Assembly: GCA_016294105.1 (NCBI GenBank) | Contig: JAEDCN010000009.1 | Location: 1-64,000 of the forward strand | Length of the DNA: 64,000 nt | Direction: 5' to 3' | Source of the DNA: Treponema sp. | GTDB taxonomy: Bacteria; Spirochaetota; Spirochaetia; Treponematales; Treponemataceae | Part shown: positions 48,541-57,291 of the stretch, piece after piece | How positions within the stretch are numbered: position 1 is the stretch's first letter | Layout of the letters: each line of letters opens with the position of its first letter | Translations under genes and position numbers: made by a program | Notes under the pieces: model-generated | The model's database searches: none | Seen by the model: the letters and a program-made list of their open reading frames with translations, nothing else | Told to the model about the DNA's origin: nothing

Positions 48541-48617
48541 GGATGTGCAAATCCCCTCCCACCCATTGCACATCCGGATGCCTGATGGCATGGCCGGCAA
48601 TAGCCGGTCTTTTTTTT
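48541..48617 (+). terminator. Three-hairpin cascade ending in a terminator
   Basis: Three adjacent stems: GGATGTGCAA/TTGCACATCC (48541-48550 with 48566-48575), ATGCC/GGCAT (48578-48591) and GGCCGGC/GCCGGTC (48592-48609) followed by eight T residues. The last is a standard terminator for the operon ending at 48497. The first two stems are unexplained and might make a small stable RNA 3' end. Confidence 0.75.
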
Positions 48618-48667
48618 GCCCTGGTGATTATCCGCAATCTACAGAAAACGGAGAACCACAGGATACA

Positions 48668-49594
48668 TTATGACAGATGATTAAGAGATTCCTGCAGTAA
48701 TCCCAAGAAACGAGCTTTCAGCAGGGAAAAATCTACGGAAGGAATCCTACAAGAAGAAAGATGCTGACCTAAAAGGGTACAGTCTTCGTGGAGATCCTTC
48801 TTGTCTGCTTTGGAGGAATGAGGAAGGGAATAAAAGGATTGTAGCTGTTGGTCAAAATACTCTCCAGCGGCTTCCAGCATATCCTGAATTTCTTTGGGAG
48901 ACAGGGGAAGCTTTGTTCCAATGAGCTTGTTTTCCAGCTCACGGCTATGCAAACGCAGGGCACCACAAAAGGCAATCCGCAGGTTCATGAGGGTTTCCTT
49001 CTGAATGCTGGCCAAAAAGGCGTAAGAAGCACAATTTTCGTTCAAAGTCCAAGAGGGCCCCACCCGTCGGAACAATGACAGCTCCCATTCATCTAGGGGA
49101 ACACGAACCTTGGTAAGCACGCTACCTGCAGGAACGAGGTTGCCGGCTGTAAAGGTGGAAAACTGGGTCATGGGTAGGGAAAGGATTTCGGAATTGACGC
49201 GGAACTCTAGCTTGGCATCTAAAGCCAGCAAGGGTGCAAAAAGGGTTCCACAGAGAGGCTCAATGCAAAGGTTTCCTCCCAGAGTAGCAACATTACGAAC
49301 CAGCGGTGTAGCTATGGAGTTAAGGGCTTGGTATAAAACTGGAGGAACGTGCTTTTCTCCCAGCTCCATGATAGAAGCTAGAGTAACACCTGATCCAATT
49401 TCTATGTAACGCTCCTTTTTTTCAATGAGCTTGAACTCCTTGATGTTTCGGATAATCATGGAAACAGGAGGCAATTCCTTTAGGTAGGTACAGCCACCAC
49501 AAATCTTTAGATTGGATCTGTTTCTCAGCTGATAGAGTACTTCCTCAAGGCTGGTTCCAAAATAAACGTCCTTAGTTCTTTCCTTTTCGTCCAT
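48668..49594 (-). CDS. FAD-binding subunit of a xanthine-dehydrogenase-like enzyme
   Basis: A 308-residue flavoprotein subunit of the molybdenum hydroxylase family (CoxM/XdhB type). It has the FAD-binding words ICGGCTYL (replacing the usual GGGT), IGSGVTLASI and ATPLVRNVATLGGNLC, then the C-terminal FAD-domain block SLFRRVGPS. The C-terminal region is a typical CO_deh_flav_C. The ATG at 49594 overlaps the end of the iron-sulfur subunit gene. The first motif is degenerate. The three subunit genes are in the order Mo-subunit, FeS, FAD. Confidence 0.78.
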   Translation of the reverse strand: MDEKERTKDVYFGTSLEEVLYQLRNRSNLKICGGCTYLKELPPVSMIIRNIKEFKLIEKKERYIEIGSGVTLASIMELGEKHVPPVLYQALNSIATPLVRNVATLGGNLCIEPLCGTLFAPLLALDAKLEFRVNSEILSLPMTQFSTFTAGNLVPAGSVLTKVRVPLDEWELSLFRRVGPSWTLNENCASYAFLASIQKETLMNLRIAFCGALRLHSRELENKLIGTKLPLSPKEIQDMLEAAGEYFDQQLQSFYSLPHSSKADKKDLHEDCTLLGQHLSSCRIPSVDFSLLKARFLGLLQESLNHLS

Positions 49595-50105
49595 TTTTAT
49601 TGGTCCTGTTTGTGTTCTTTTCTTTTTCCTGCCGCTTGAGGGCAATGCTTTGAAAGGCAGCCACCGCATAGATAATACCCTGCACTAAGCTGTCTTGCTC
49701 TGTACAACTACAATTAAAGTGGCGCACCATATCATACATCAGCTGCTGGGAAGGCCTTTGGTAGGTTGAAATGAGACTGTAGGTTCCAAGGATTTTTCCT
49801 GCGTTGCAAAAACCGCAGAACTGGATTCCAGCCTTTTCAAAGGATTCCATAATCAGCTCGTATTCCTTTGTCTTGGAAAATTGCTCCATAGTTACGATGG
49901 AAGCGTCACGGACAGCCACAAAGGGAATGATGCAGGTAGGGACCGCCTTTCCGTCCAGCAACACTGTGCAAGAGCCACAGCGGCCTTGGGCACAACCTAG
50001 CTTTGCAGAAATAAATCCCTCCCGCCGTAAAACCTCCAAAAGACTCATGGAGGGGTCGGCTTCCAGTACCCTCATTTCTCCGTTCAAGGTAATGGGAATT
50101 TTCAT
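49572..50105 (-). CDS. [2Fe-2S] subunit of a xanthine-dehydrogenase-like enzyme
   Basis: A 177-residue subunit with two [2Fe-2S] domains. The plant-ferredoxin-type cluster uses the cysteines of LGCAQGRCGSCTVLL plus one further along (PTC). The second, helical cluster uses FCGFCNAGKI and FNCSCTEQ. This is the standard XdhC/CoxS arrangement. The C-terminal 20 residues are Lys/Asn/Arg-rich, an unusual tail. It overlaps the gene for the molybdenum subunit (ATGA) and the FAD subunit gene. Confidence 0.88.
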   Translation of the reverse strand: MKIPITLNGEMRVLEADPSMSLLEVLRREGFISAKLGCAQGRCGSCTVLLDGKAVPTCIIPFVAVRDASIVTMEQFSKTKEYELIMESFEKAGIQFCGFCNAGKILGTYSLISTYQRPSQQLMYDMVRHFNCSCTEQDSLVQGIIYAVAAFQSIALKRQEKEKNTNRTNKNGRKGKN

Positions 50106-52243
50106 TCTGAAACCTCCTGCACGTCCTCTTCACCAGTATGGTTTTCAGTTTCACTTGCATTCGCAGTCTGCGCTTTAGCTTGAGCTGGGGGCTGTTCCTC
50201 TGGCTGGGGAGAAAAAGCTTGGTACACATAATCACTTTGAAAGGGAATGCTGGAAATAGCCTTATTACAGGCTTGGGAAATGGCAGAGGAAATGGCAGAG
50301 GGCAACAGGGAATACACTAGGTTTCCAAGCTGCTTTGGCTCCTTGCTACCAGGAAGTAGTTCCACAAAAATATCCAGAACTTCCATTTCCTCTAAAGTTA
50401 CTAACTCCTGTAAACTCTCCCGTACTGCGGCCTTGATAGTAGCCACCGCCCGCTCAGGAGACAGAATTTCTCCACCCTCAACGGCAATCCAAATGCCTCG
50501 AATAAGGGTTTTATAGGTAAAGGTATCCAGTTCCACCTCCACCACCGCAGCACCTGTGGCAATGGAAAAGAAGGGAGAACCAGAAAAGCTTTCTTGATCC
50601 CATTGTTTTTTCTGGGTACTGGTAAGCCCACGGGACACATGGATGGGTAGAGGCTGCTGAAAGCGCTTTTTCTGGACTGCAGTGCAAGCCTTTCGGAGCA
50701 GTTGGGTCATCAAACCCACGTTTCCAAAGAATCCTGCAGGATAAAGGGGCTCCGTGTCCACAGAAAAGTTTCCATCAATACGGATATTCTTTTCCTCCAC
50801 GTCCAGCTCCTTGGAAACAATCTTTATCCACACCTGCTGTACCCAGGCAGAAGGAGGATAAGAATGGATTACCACCGTTCCGTCCTTTTCCAGAGTGAGC
50901 TCCATGGTCAGGTCTTGGATATACCGAATGGCACCTAAAAATCCACTACCTTCAAATCCACAGGAAATTCCAATGCCACGAATGGGAACGGGACTTGCCA
51001 GTTTTTTTTCGTAGGAATCATTTTGGGAAAGATTATAGGACCAGTATTTTCTTTGAAAGCTACTTTTGTCCACCACCGCCTTGAGCACCTTTTCTAAATA
51101 GGTAAAATTGAACTTAAAGGGTTTTGTGGGCATGCTTTCATGGTTCAAAAGTCGAACTTCATGAGGCATTCTTCCCACCTTACGTGCAATCTCCGACAGA
51201 TGGGATTCCAAAGCAAAGAAAATCTGGCTGTCCATCCGCTGCAGGGTTAAGGCTGTGGGAGGAGTGTGGGACTGGATGGCGTAAGCTTCTATCTTGTACA
51301 CCGCAGGATCGTAGACACCAACGGCAGCCACAATCATTCTGTTCATCAATTCCTGAATAAAGGGATTGTAGATTCCCGTATCCAAAACGATGGAAACAAT
51401 CATGGCCAAAATCTTTCCTTCAGGAGAAACGGAGCTACGATAGCTGACCACAACAGGAGCTGGTCGCTCGTAGTACAGGCCTTGCTCCTCTCGGGTAAAC
51501 ATCATCTTTACTGGCTTACCACATAAATAGGCTGCCACAGCCATCTGGGCAGACAAGATAGCAAAGTACCACTGCGACCTATTGTTGCCACCAGCCACTA
51601 AGGTCTTTCGTATTTCTACCTGTTCTGGAGATATACCAAGGCCAGCGGCAATGGAACGGCGCACTTGACTAAACCACTGGACAGGGGCATAAAGAATCAA
51701 GCGATTGTCTTGATACAGTGCAATGCCCCCAGCTGTTTCTCCACAATGGGGCGAATAACAATTGCTGGAATAGCTGCCCTCCACTTGAATGTCAGCCTCG
51801 GCAAAAAGCAACTCAGCCTCATTGCCCGCCCCAACGGTTCGCTGGGTAATAATATGTTGGCTTTCCAAGGATTCTGAGATTCCTGGCCCTTCCTGCACTG
51901 GGTGAAATCGGGTGATAACCTCCTTGGACAACTGACCAAGTCGCAGTTTGTCTGGCCCCACCAGAATTGCCAAAGGCTCCCCTTGATAGGAAACCTCATC
52001 TTGTGCCAGCAGGGGAATCTCCGTTCCCAGCAAAGAAATAGTTTTTGCTCCAGGAATATCCTTGGCGGTGTATAAAAAATATCCTTCAGGAAGCTGAGGA
52101 TGGGAAATAGACCTGATTTTACCTCTGGGCAGGGGACTGCGAACCAGCACCCCATACATCATGTCGGGAAGCCGCAAGTCAGAGAAAAAGGAGGAGGCAA
52201 AATCCACCAGCTGCTTTCCGGTGACCTTCCTTTTAGTTGCCAT
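50102..52243 (-). CDS. Molybdopterin-subunit-like protein (xanthine dehydrogenase family)
   Basis: A 713-residue protein of the XdhA/CoxL superfamily with the N-terminal Ald_Xan_dh hammerhead (VLVRSPLPRGKIRSI, GEPLAILVG) and the large cofactor-binding domain. Compared with active enzymes the GGGFGGK loop reads AGGNNRSQW, and I could not find the C-terminal GxGE carrying the catalytic Glu. It may be a divergent or inactivated member, or use another cofactor arrangement. From memory it matches the T. pallidum protein annotated quinoline 2-oxidoreductase (TP0080). The last 30 residues are Gln/Glu/Ala-rich. Start overlaps the aminotransferase gene by 11 bases. Confidence 0.75.
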   Translation of the reverse strand: MATKRKVTGKQLVDFASSFFSDLRLPDMMYGVLVRSPLPRGKIRSISHPQLPEGYFLYTAKDIPGAKTISLLGTEIPLLAQDEVSYQGEPLAILVGPDKLRLGQLSKEVITRFHPVQEGPGISESLESQHIITQRTVGAGNEAELLFAEADIQVEGSYSSNCYSPHCGETAGGIALYQDNRLILYAPVQWFSQVRRSIAAGLGISPEQVEIRKTLVAGGNNRSQWYFAILSAQMAVAAYLCGKPVKMMFTREEQGLYYERPAPVVVSYRSSVSPEGKILAMIVSIVLDTGIYNPFIQELMNRMIVAAVGVYDPAVYKIEAYAIQSHTPPTALTLQRMDSQIFFALESHLSEIARKVGRMPHEVRLLNHESMPTKPFKFNFTYLEKVLKAVVDKSSFQRKYWSYNLSQNDSYEKKLASPVPIRGIGISCGFEGSGFLGAIRYIQDLTMELTLEKDGTVVIHSYPPSAWVQQVWIKIVSKELDVEEKNIRIDGNFSVDTEPLYPAGFFGNVGLMTQLLRKACTAVQKKRFQQPLPIHVSRGLTSTQKKQWDQESFSGSPFFSIATGAAVVEVELDTFTYKTLIRGIWIAVEGGEILSPERAVATIKAAVRESLQELVTLEEMEVLDIFVELLPGSKEPKQLGNLVYSLLPSAISSAISQACNKAISSIPFQSDYVYQAFSPQPEEQPPAQAKAQTANASETENHTGEEDVQEVSE

Positions 52244-53528
52244 AATATTTTCGTCCCAGCTGTACTACGGTGTCAATTACCCGTTCCACCATTTCCTGGC
52301 TCATGCCAGGCCAAAATGGCAGAGAAAAGCTTGTTTCAAAGCGTTTCTGGGCATTGGGATAGTCAGCAGCATCAAGACCAAAGGTTTGACGAAGATAGGA
52401 CAGACGGAAATGGGGAATAAAGTGCATGGAAATACCCAAGCCTGCTTCCTGGAGCTTTTGGGTAAACTCATTACGAGTAATTGTAAGTTTTTCTGGGACC
52501 ACCCGCAAAATATACAGATGCCAAGCATTTCCGTCACCATCAGGAGGCAGCTGCAAAAAGTCACAATCAGCAAAGGCTTTGTTGTATTGCTGGGCAATGG
52601 CCTTTCGCTGCTGGAATAGAAGGTCTGCCTTTTGCAGCTGCACCCGCCCCATGGCTGCCAGTACATCTGGCAAATTAAACTTATAACCGGGAGCCACCAC
52701 ATCGTATTCCCAGGAAGCCTTTTCTGAGGTGTAGCGGTTCCACACTGGCCGGTCTATGCCGTGCATTCGCATGGTGGACATGAACTTATGATACTCAGGA
52801 TTTTTAGTACAGACCATGCCCCCTTCCGCCGTAGTAATGGTTTTGGTGGCATAAAAAGAATAGACGCCAATGTCTCCCAAGGTTCCTGCATAGCCATTCT
52901 TTGTTTTTGAAGGAAAGGCATGGGCAGCATCCTCCACCACAGGCACTCCGTATTTGGCTGCAATGGCACAAATCTCTTCCATGTTGCAGGGAAGCCCAGC
53001 AATATGTACTGGCACCACCGCCCGAATATCCTTGTCTTGAGCCAATCGCCGCTCCACCTCAGCAGGATCTATGTTGTAGCCATCAGCTTCCACGTCGGCA
53101 TACACCACGCCACCACCAAGATGGCAGGCAGCAGTAGCGGTGGACACAAAGGTATAAGGTGTGGTAAGGATTTTTCCCGGTGTGGAATATTTTTTTCCTG
53201 AAGTAAAAAATCCTGAATGAGCAGTACCTTCGGAACTGGCACCACCTTCGGTATTGGAGGTAACCCAATCAAAGCCCACACCACAGGCTTGGTAAGCCAA
53301 CTGCAAGCCACTGGTGGCACTATTTACCGCCAGCGCCTTTACACCAGCTACCCCACCTTCAGCTCCACCAACAAAGCTGGCGAACTCCTGCTCAAAGGAC
53401 AAAGCTTCCTTGGCGGTGGTGAGCCAGCCAGAATCCATTACCCGAAGCACCGCATCCTTTTCTTCCTGTCCAAGGGCTGGCACAGAAAAGGGGATAAAAT
53501 CAAGGGACTGCTCATTGGCCTTGCTCAT
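52233..53528 (-). CDS. DegT/DnrJ/EryC1/StrS-family aminotransferase
   Basis: A 431-residue PLP-dependent sugar aminotransferase that would place an amino group on a nucleotide-linked 4-keto sugar. The PLP lysine is in SFYATKTITTAEGG; upstream VVEDAAHAFPS binds the pyridine nitrogen (D) and NSATSGLQLAY binds phosphate. A 25-residue insert around residues 90-110 (TEGGASSEGTAHSGF) is longer than usual. It overlaps the dehydratase gene that would supply its keto-sugar substrate by 17 bases, an obvious functional pair. Resembles T. pallidum TP0078 from memory. Confidence 0.88.
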   Translation of the reverse strand: MSKANEQSLDFIPFSVPALGQEEKDAVLRVMDSGWLTTAKEALSFEQEFASFVGGAEGGVAGVKALAVNSATSGLQLAYQACGVGFDWVTSNTEGGASSEGTAHSGFFTSGKKYSTPGKILTTPYTFVSTATAACHLGGGVVYADVEADGYNIDPAEVERRLAQDKDIRAVVPVHIAGLPCNMEEICAIAAKYGVPVVEDAAHAFPSKTKNGYAGTLGDIGVYSFYATKTITTAEGGMVCTKNPEYHKFMSTMRMHGIDRPVWNRYTSEKASWEYDVVAPGYKFNLPDVLAAMGRVQLQKADLLFQQRKAIAQQYNKAFADCDFLQLPPDGDGNAWHLYILRVVPEKLTITRNEFTQKLQEAGLGISMHFIPHFRLSYLRQTFGLDAADYPNAQKRFETSFSLPFWPGMSQEMVERVIDTVVQLGRKYYGN

Positions 53529-54999
53529 CGTAAAACTCCTTTAACGAGGGAACTGCATCACAAAGGGTTTGCACAAGGTATTCCCCATTTCGGTACAATT
53601 CAGCCTTGGCGGGATTAAACATACAGGTTGGTGCTAATTTATCCAGCAATGCGTTCAAGCTTTCTCCCATGGAAGTGCTGCGGAGCCGTAAAATTTTGGG
53701 ATACTCCGTGGGAGTAGGCTCCTCCTCCTCCAGCCACAAGGGTTCGTCCAACCGCTCCCCCTTCCGCAATCCGGTGAGAACAATGTCCACATCCTTGTAG
53801 GGTTCATAACCAGAAAAGCGAATCACCTGTTCCGCCAAGTCAAGAATTTTCACTGGTTCTCCCATGTCCAAAAGGTAGGTGGAACCATTTTGTCCCACTC
53901 CGCCAGTTTCCAGTACCAAGGAACAAGCCTCTGGAATGGTCATGAAATAACGCTTCATCTCAGGATGAGTTACCGTCAGGGGCAATCCCGTTTTAAGCTG
54001 GTCCATAAACACTGGCAGCACCGAACCTCGTGAACCAAGTACATTACCAAAGCGAACGAACATAAAGGAATCCTGCACCCGCGCCTTGTTGGCAGCATCC
54101 AACACCAGCTTTTCACAGAGCATCTTTGACACACCGTACACAGAAACAGGAGACACCGCCTTATCGGTGGAAATCAGCACAAAACGATGGACCCCGTTTT
54201 CCAAGGCTGCATCCAGCAGGTTTTTTGTTCCAAAAACATTATTTTCAATCACCGCCACAGGATTTTCTTCCATCAGGGGAACGTGCTTGTAGGCAGCACA
54301 GTGGAAAATAACATCACAGCGAAGCTTAGAAACAATGTGGCGGGTATATTCCCTATCCTTCAAATCACCAATAATAGGAATGATGGTGGCCTTCTCCCCT
54401 ACTCCTTCCCGCTGCAGGGTTCTCAGCTCACGGTCAATCAAATAGATGGAGTTTTCTCCGTGGCCCAAAAGATAGAGCCGCTGGGCACCTCCCGACAAAA
54501 GCTGGCGGGCCAACTCGGAACCGATTGAACCACCAGCTCCTGTAATCAGCACCCGCCGTCCCCGCAGGTAGGCCAAGCTCTTTTTCAAAGGGATGGTTAC
54601 TGGAGTTCTTCCTAAAATGTCCAAGGGATCAATTTCACGAGTTTGAATAAAGTGAGCGTTTCCGTCTATAATTTGCGAAATGGCAGGCAAAATCTTAATG
54701 CGACTAAAACCACGCTTTCGCAGACAATCGTACACCGTTCTGATTCTGTCGTTGGGAGTGCTGGGCATGGCGATAATAGCCTCATCACCATCCTCATAGC
54801 CCAAAATGGGGATGGTCTTGTCTATGGGGCCCAGCACAGGAATGCCATCAATCTCAGAACCAATGATGTTGGCATCATCGTCAAGAAAGGCTACCACCCG
54901 ACCAAAAATCTTTTTCCGGGCAATTTCTTCCGCAATCATCTGGCCTGCAAAGCCAGCCCCAATTATGTACAATTTCTTTCCAGTCTGCCCAATCTTCAT
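53512..54999 (-). CDS. Nucleoside-diphosphate-sugar 4,6-dehydratase (PglF/CapD-like, soluble form)
   Basis: A 495-residue SDR enzyme of the polysaccharide_synt_2 family, likely converting UDP-GlcNAc to a 4-keto-6-deoxy sugar. There are two nucleotide-binding regions: an N-terminal Rossmann-like domain (IIGAGFAGQMI, 11-21) and the catalytic SDR domain with ITGAGGSIGSELARQLL (about 150-166), FHCAAYKHVPLMEE, STDKAV and a substrate-binding tail. The usual four N-terminal membrane helices of PglF/WbpM are missing, leaving only the soluble domain that follows them. It is the first gene of the surface-sugar operon (TP0077-like). Confidence 0.87.
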   Translation of the reverse strand: MKIGQTGKKLYIIGAGFAGQMIAEEIARKKIFGRVVAFLDDDANIIGSEIDGIPVLGPIDKTIPILGYEDGDEAIIAMPSTPNDRIRTVYDCLRKRGFSRIKILPAISQIIDGNAHFIQTREIDPLDILGRTPVTIPLKKSLAYLRGRRVLITGAGGSIGSELARQLLSGGAQRLYLLGHGENSIYLIDRELRTLQREGVGEKATIIPIIGDLKDREYTRHIVSKLRCDVIFHCAAYKHVPLMEENPVAVIENNVFGTKNLLDAALENGVHRFVLISTDKAVSPVSVYGVSKMLCEKLVLDAANKARVQDSFMFVRFGNVLGSRGSVLPVFMDQLKTGLPLTVTHPEMKRYFMTIPEACSLVLETGGVGQNGSTYLLDMGEPVKILDLAEQVIRFSGYEPYKDVDIVLTGLRKGERLDEPLWLEEEEPTPTEYPKILRLRSTSMGESLNALLDKLAPTCMFNPAKAELYRNGEYLVQTLCDAVPSLKEFYDEQGQ

Positions 55000-55032
55000 A
55001 TAGCAAAACTATAGCACACAAAAATCATTTCT

Positions 55033-55054
55033 TCAACGAAAACTCGTTGAAATG
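55033..55054. promoter_or_regulatory. 8-bp inverted repeat upstream of the dehydratase gene
   Basis: TTCAACGA and TCGTTGAA flank a four-base loop about 35-55 bp upstream of the ATG at 54999, where transcription factors or a short attenuator stem would act. No T run follows. Confidence 0.35.
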
Positions 55055-55251
55055 AAGGGAAAATTGTCATGACTTTTGCAACTAGTTCTAATCTCTAAAA
55101 AAAAAAAGTCGATAAATAAAAAGGTGTCCTTTTAAAATCTAAGGAAAGCCAATAAACGCTTCTTTTCTGTAAATTCCAGGGGGAATCCTTTCCAAGGAAA
55201 TTTCATGGAAAAGGAGTATTCTGACAACATACCTGTTGTCTGGGGGTGGGA

Positions 55252-55770
55252 ATGAATAAAAAGAATCCGCTGGTCTGGTGGTTTTGTCTCCTCTTTTGCC
55301 TTGTAGCCTTGCCTGCAGGTGCAACCACAATCTCCATTCAGATTGTACAGATGGACGATGTCCATGGAGATGTAACTGATTCCTCATTGCTGATTGAAGA
55401 AAGCATTATGGATTTTATGTTTTCACAGGGTTACATCGTATCAAATTCACCTATCATCTCTGACAAGGAAAAGGCACAAAACGGTATGATTCTCTCCCTG
55501 GATGATGCCATTAACGGTGGTGCCGACTACCTTGCATATATCACCGTTTATTTTAACCGAAAGAAATCAACTGCATCAGAGTTGAACCTCCTTTCCAACA
55601 TTGAGCTGGCCCAATGGAGCATAGTAAAGGTGCGGGATAGACAACAAATTGATGCAGGCACAGAAAAACCAGGACAACTGGTACAAATGGATAATTCTGA
55701 AAAAGGTATTAACACCTTTGGACAACAATTAGCAAAGGTTATCAATACTGCATTGCGGAAGAAAAACTAG
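55252..55770 (+). CDS. Exported hypothetical protein
   Basis: A 172-residue periplasmic or envelope protein. A signal peptide (about 1-24: WWFCLLFCLVALPAGA) is followed by a domain of alternating strands and helices (TISIQIVQMDDVHGD, SLLIEESIMDFMFSQGYIVSN, DYLAYITVYFNRK). The SNSP and INGGADYLAYITVYF words resemble CsgG/curlin-assembly-like lipoprotein domains, weakly. The ATG at 55252 is used, with a GGGGGTGGG ribosome-like run just before it. It is co-directional with the SPOR protein 16 bases downstream. Confidence 0.65.
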   Translation: MNKKNPLVWWFCLLFCLVALPAGATTISIQIVQMDDVHGDVTDSSLLIEESIMDFMFSQGYIVSNSPIISDKEKAQNGMILSLDDAINGGADYLAYITVYFNRKKSTASELNLLSNIELAQWSIVKVRDRQQIDAGTEKPGQLVQMDNSEKGINTFGQQLAKVINTALRKKN

Positions 55771-55786
55771 AAAAAGAGGATAGATT

Positions 55787-57163
55787 ATGAGACGGTTTAT
55801 TTTTTCATTGCTGATTATTTCATTGACTGCAACCCTTGCTTTTGCCACCTCTAAGCCATCCTTGGATGGACGGGCAGTGGTAGCTGAAGAAGGCGTGCTC
55901 CCTGCAGGCTTGTTTGCAAAGACAGTGGGTTATTTGCCTGGAGACAGCGTCAGTGTTACCAACCCTGCCACAGGAATCACCATCAACGTGTTGATTCTTG
56001 GCTCCATTGACCCTTCCGCTGGGGTAGCAATCCTTCTTTCACCAGAAGCTGCCGACAAGCTTTTCATTACTCCAGACTCAAATACCCAAGTAAAGATTAC
56101 CAAGCGAACTGGAATGTTGGATGAAGCTGGTTCTGGCTCGGGAACTTTGGTGGCAGACACATCTACTGACCCCCTGTTGCCTAACCAGATTAAAGACGAC
56201 TTGGATTCCAAGCTCAATTCCTTGGATGAAACCTTGGGTACAGCCAGCACCGAAGAAAAAGTTCCTGAAGAAGCCCTGACAGAAGCAGCTTTGGCAGAAG
56301 GAGCCATGGCCTATGTACCAGCTACAGAGGAAGCTGCCCATACACCAGAAGAGGTTGCAATTACTTCCGTAGAAGAAGTGCCCATGAACCACGTGCTGTC
56401 TGAGCATGATCCAGTTTACATCGTGGAATCCCTCAGTGAAGATCCCTTCTCAGGCTTTGAAACTGAACCTGAGCTAGCTGCAATTACCCCTGAGGAAGAA
56501 CCTACAGAAGAAACTTTATCTGAAGAAGTCTCAGAAGAAGATACTACAGAAGAACCAGATGGCGAATCAGTTGCAGAAGAAATTGAAGAAGCCATTGTAC
56601 TGATTTCAGAGGAATCAGCACTGGAAACTTCAGAGGAATCCACACTGACTCCTCTGGACGAATGGCCTTCTTCAGAAGATACCACCTTTGCAGACGAATA
56701 CCTGGCAGCAGATGATGCTTCTTTGGTGGATCCCTTTGCACCAATCATTCTGGTTCCAGCAGAGGAAAATCCACCAGTGGAAGAAACCCCAGCTGAGGAA
56801 ATTCCTCCAGCAGTGGAAGCAGAATCCACCTTTGTTCCCGTACCTGTTGAAAGTGCTGTAACAAAGAGTGCAACACCTTCCAGCAGCTTGGGAACGACAG
56901 CCCAGAAGGACATGATAAAATCCCTTGACCAGCTTGAGTCAGGCAAATATTACGTCCAGGTTGCTACCTTTGCAGAGCAGGAAAACATCCATCGGATGTT
57001 GAAGGACTACGGCAGCAAGTACCCCTTTGTTATGGTTCCCCTGAAAAGCGGTAAGGCCATGCAGATGATGGTTGGCCCCTTGAATGTTGATGAATACGGA
57101 GCAATTTTGGCTCGCTTCAAAAGCCTTGGTTTCAAAGACGCTTTTTTAAGAAAGATAAGATAA
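55787..57163 (+). CDS. SPOR-domain envelope protein with long acidic linker
   Basis: A 458-residue exported protein. Signal peptide about 1-20 (FATSK). Residues 25-110 are a beta-rich RlpA-like or novel domain (GRAVVAEEGVLPAGLFAKTVGYLPGDSVSVTNP). Residues about 130-370 are a Glu/Pro/Ala/Ser-rich low-complexity linker with recurrent EE(P/S)..E units. Residues 380-458 form a SPOR domain (GKYYVQVATFAEQENIHRMLKDYG...GPLNVDEYGAILARFKSLGFKDAFLRK) that binds glycan strands lacking stem peptides, typical of septal or polar wall proteins. It probably reaches from the inner membrane or periplasm to the wall at division sites. Confidence 0.85.
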   Translation: MRRFIFSLLIISLTATLAFATSKPSLDGRAVVAEEGVLPAGLFAKTVGYLPGDSVSVTNPATGITINVLILGSIDPSAGVAILLSPEAADKLFITPDSNTQVKITKRTGMLDEAGSGSGTLVADTSTDPLLPNQIKDDLDSKLNSLDETLGTASTEEKVPEEALTEAALAEGAMAYVPATEEAAHTPEEVAITSVEEVPMNHVLSEHDPVYIVESLSEDPFSGFETEPELAAITPEEEPTEETLSEEVSEEDTTEEPDGESVAEEIEEAIVLISEESALETSEESTLTPLDEWPSSEDTTFADEYLAADDASLVDPFAPIILVPAEENPPVEETPAEEIPPAVEAESTFVPVPVESAVTKSATPSSSLGTTAQKDMIKSLDQLESGKYYVQVATFAEQENIHRMLKDYGSKYPFVMVPLKSGKAMQMMVGPLNVDEYGAILARFKSLGFKDAFLRKIR

Positions 57164-57172
57164 TAGTTACCC

Positions 57173-57206
57173 AGTGGCCAGTTCCAAACTGGTCACTTTT
57201 TTTTTT
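57173..57206 (+). terminator. Terminator of the SPOR gene
   Basis: AGTGGCCAGTT pairs with AACTGGTCACT with a three-base loop and a run of ten T residues. Confidence 0.92.
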
Positions 57207-57211
57207 GAAAA

Positions 57212-57241
57212 AAAACGACTCGATATACATCGAGTCGTTTT
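57212..57241. terminator. Perfect 13-bp hairpin, terminator for glgC
   Basis: AAAACGACTCGAT and its exact complement ATCGAGTCGTTTT flank a four-base loop. On the minus strand the T run stops transcription from glgC; on the plus strand it backs up the terminator at 57173. Confidence 0.9.
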
Positions 57242-57291
57242 AATGGAGTTAAAACTACTAAAGTTAGTTTAGAAAAATGTACCAGGCTGGC

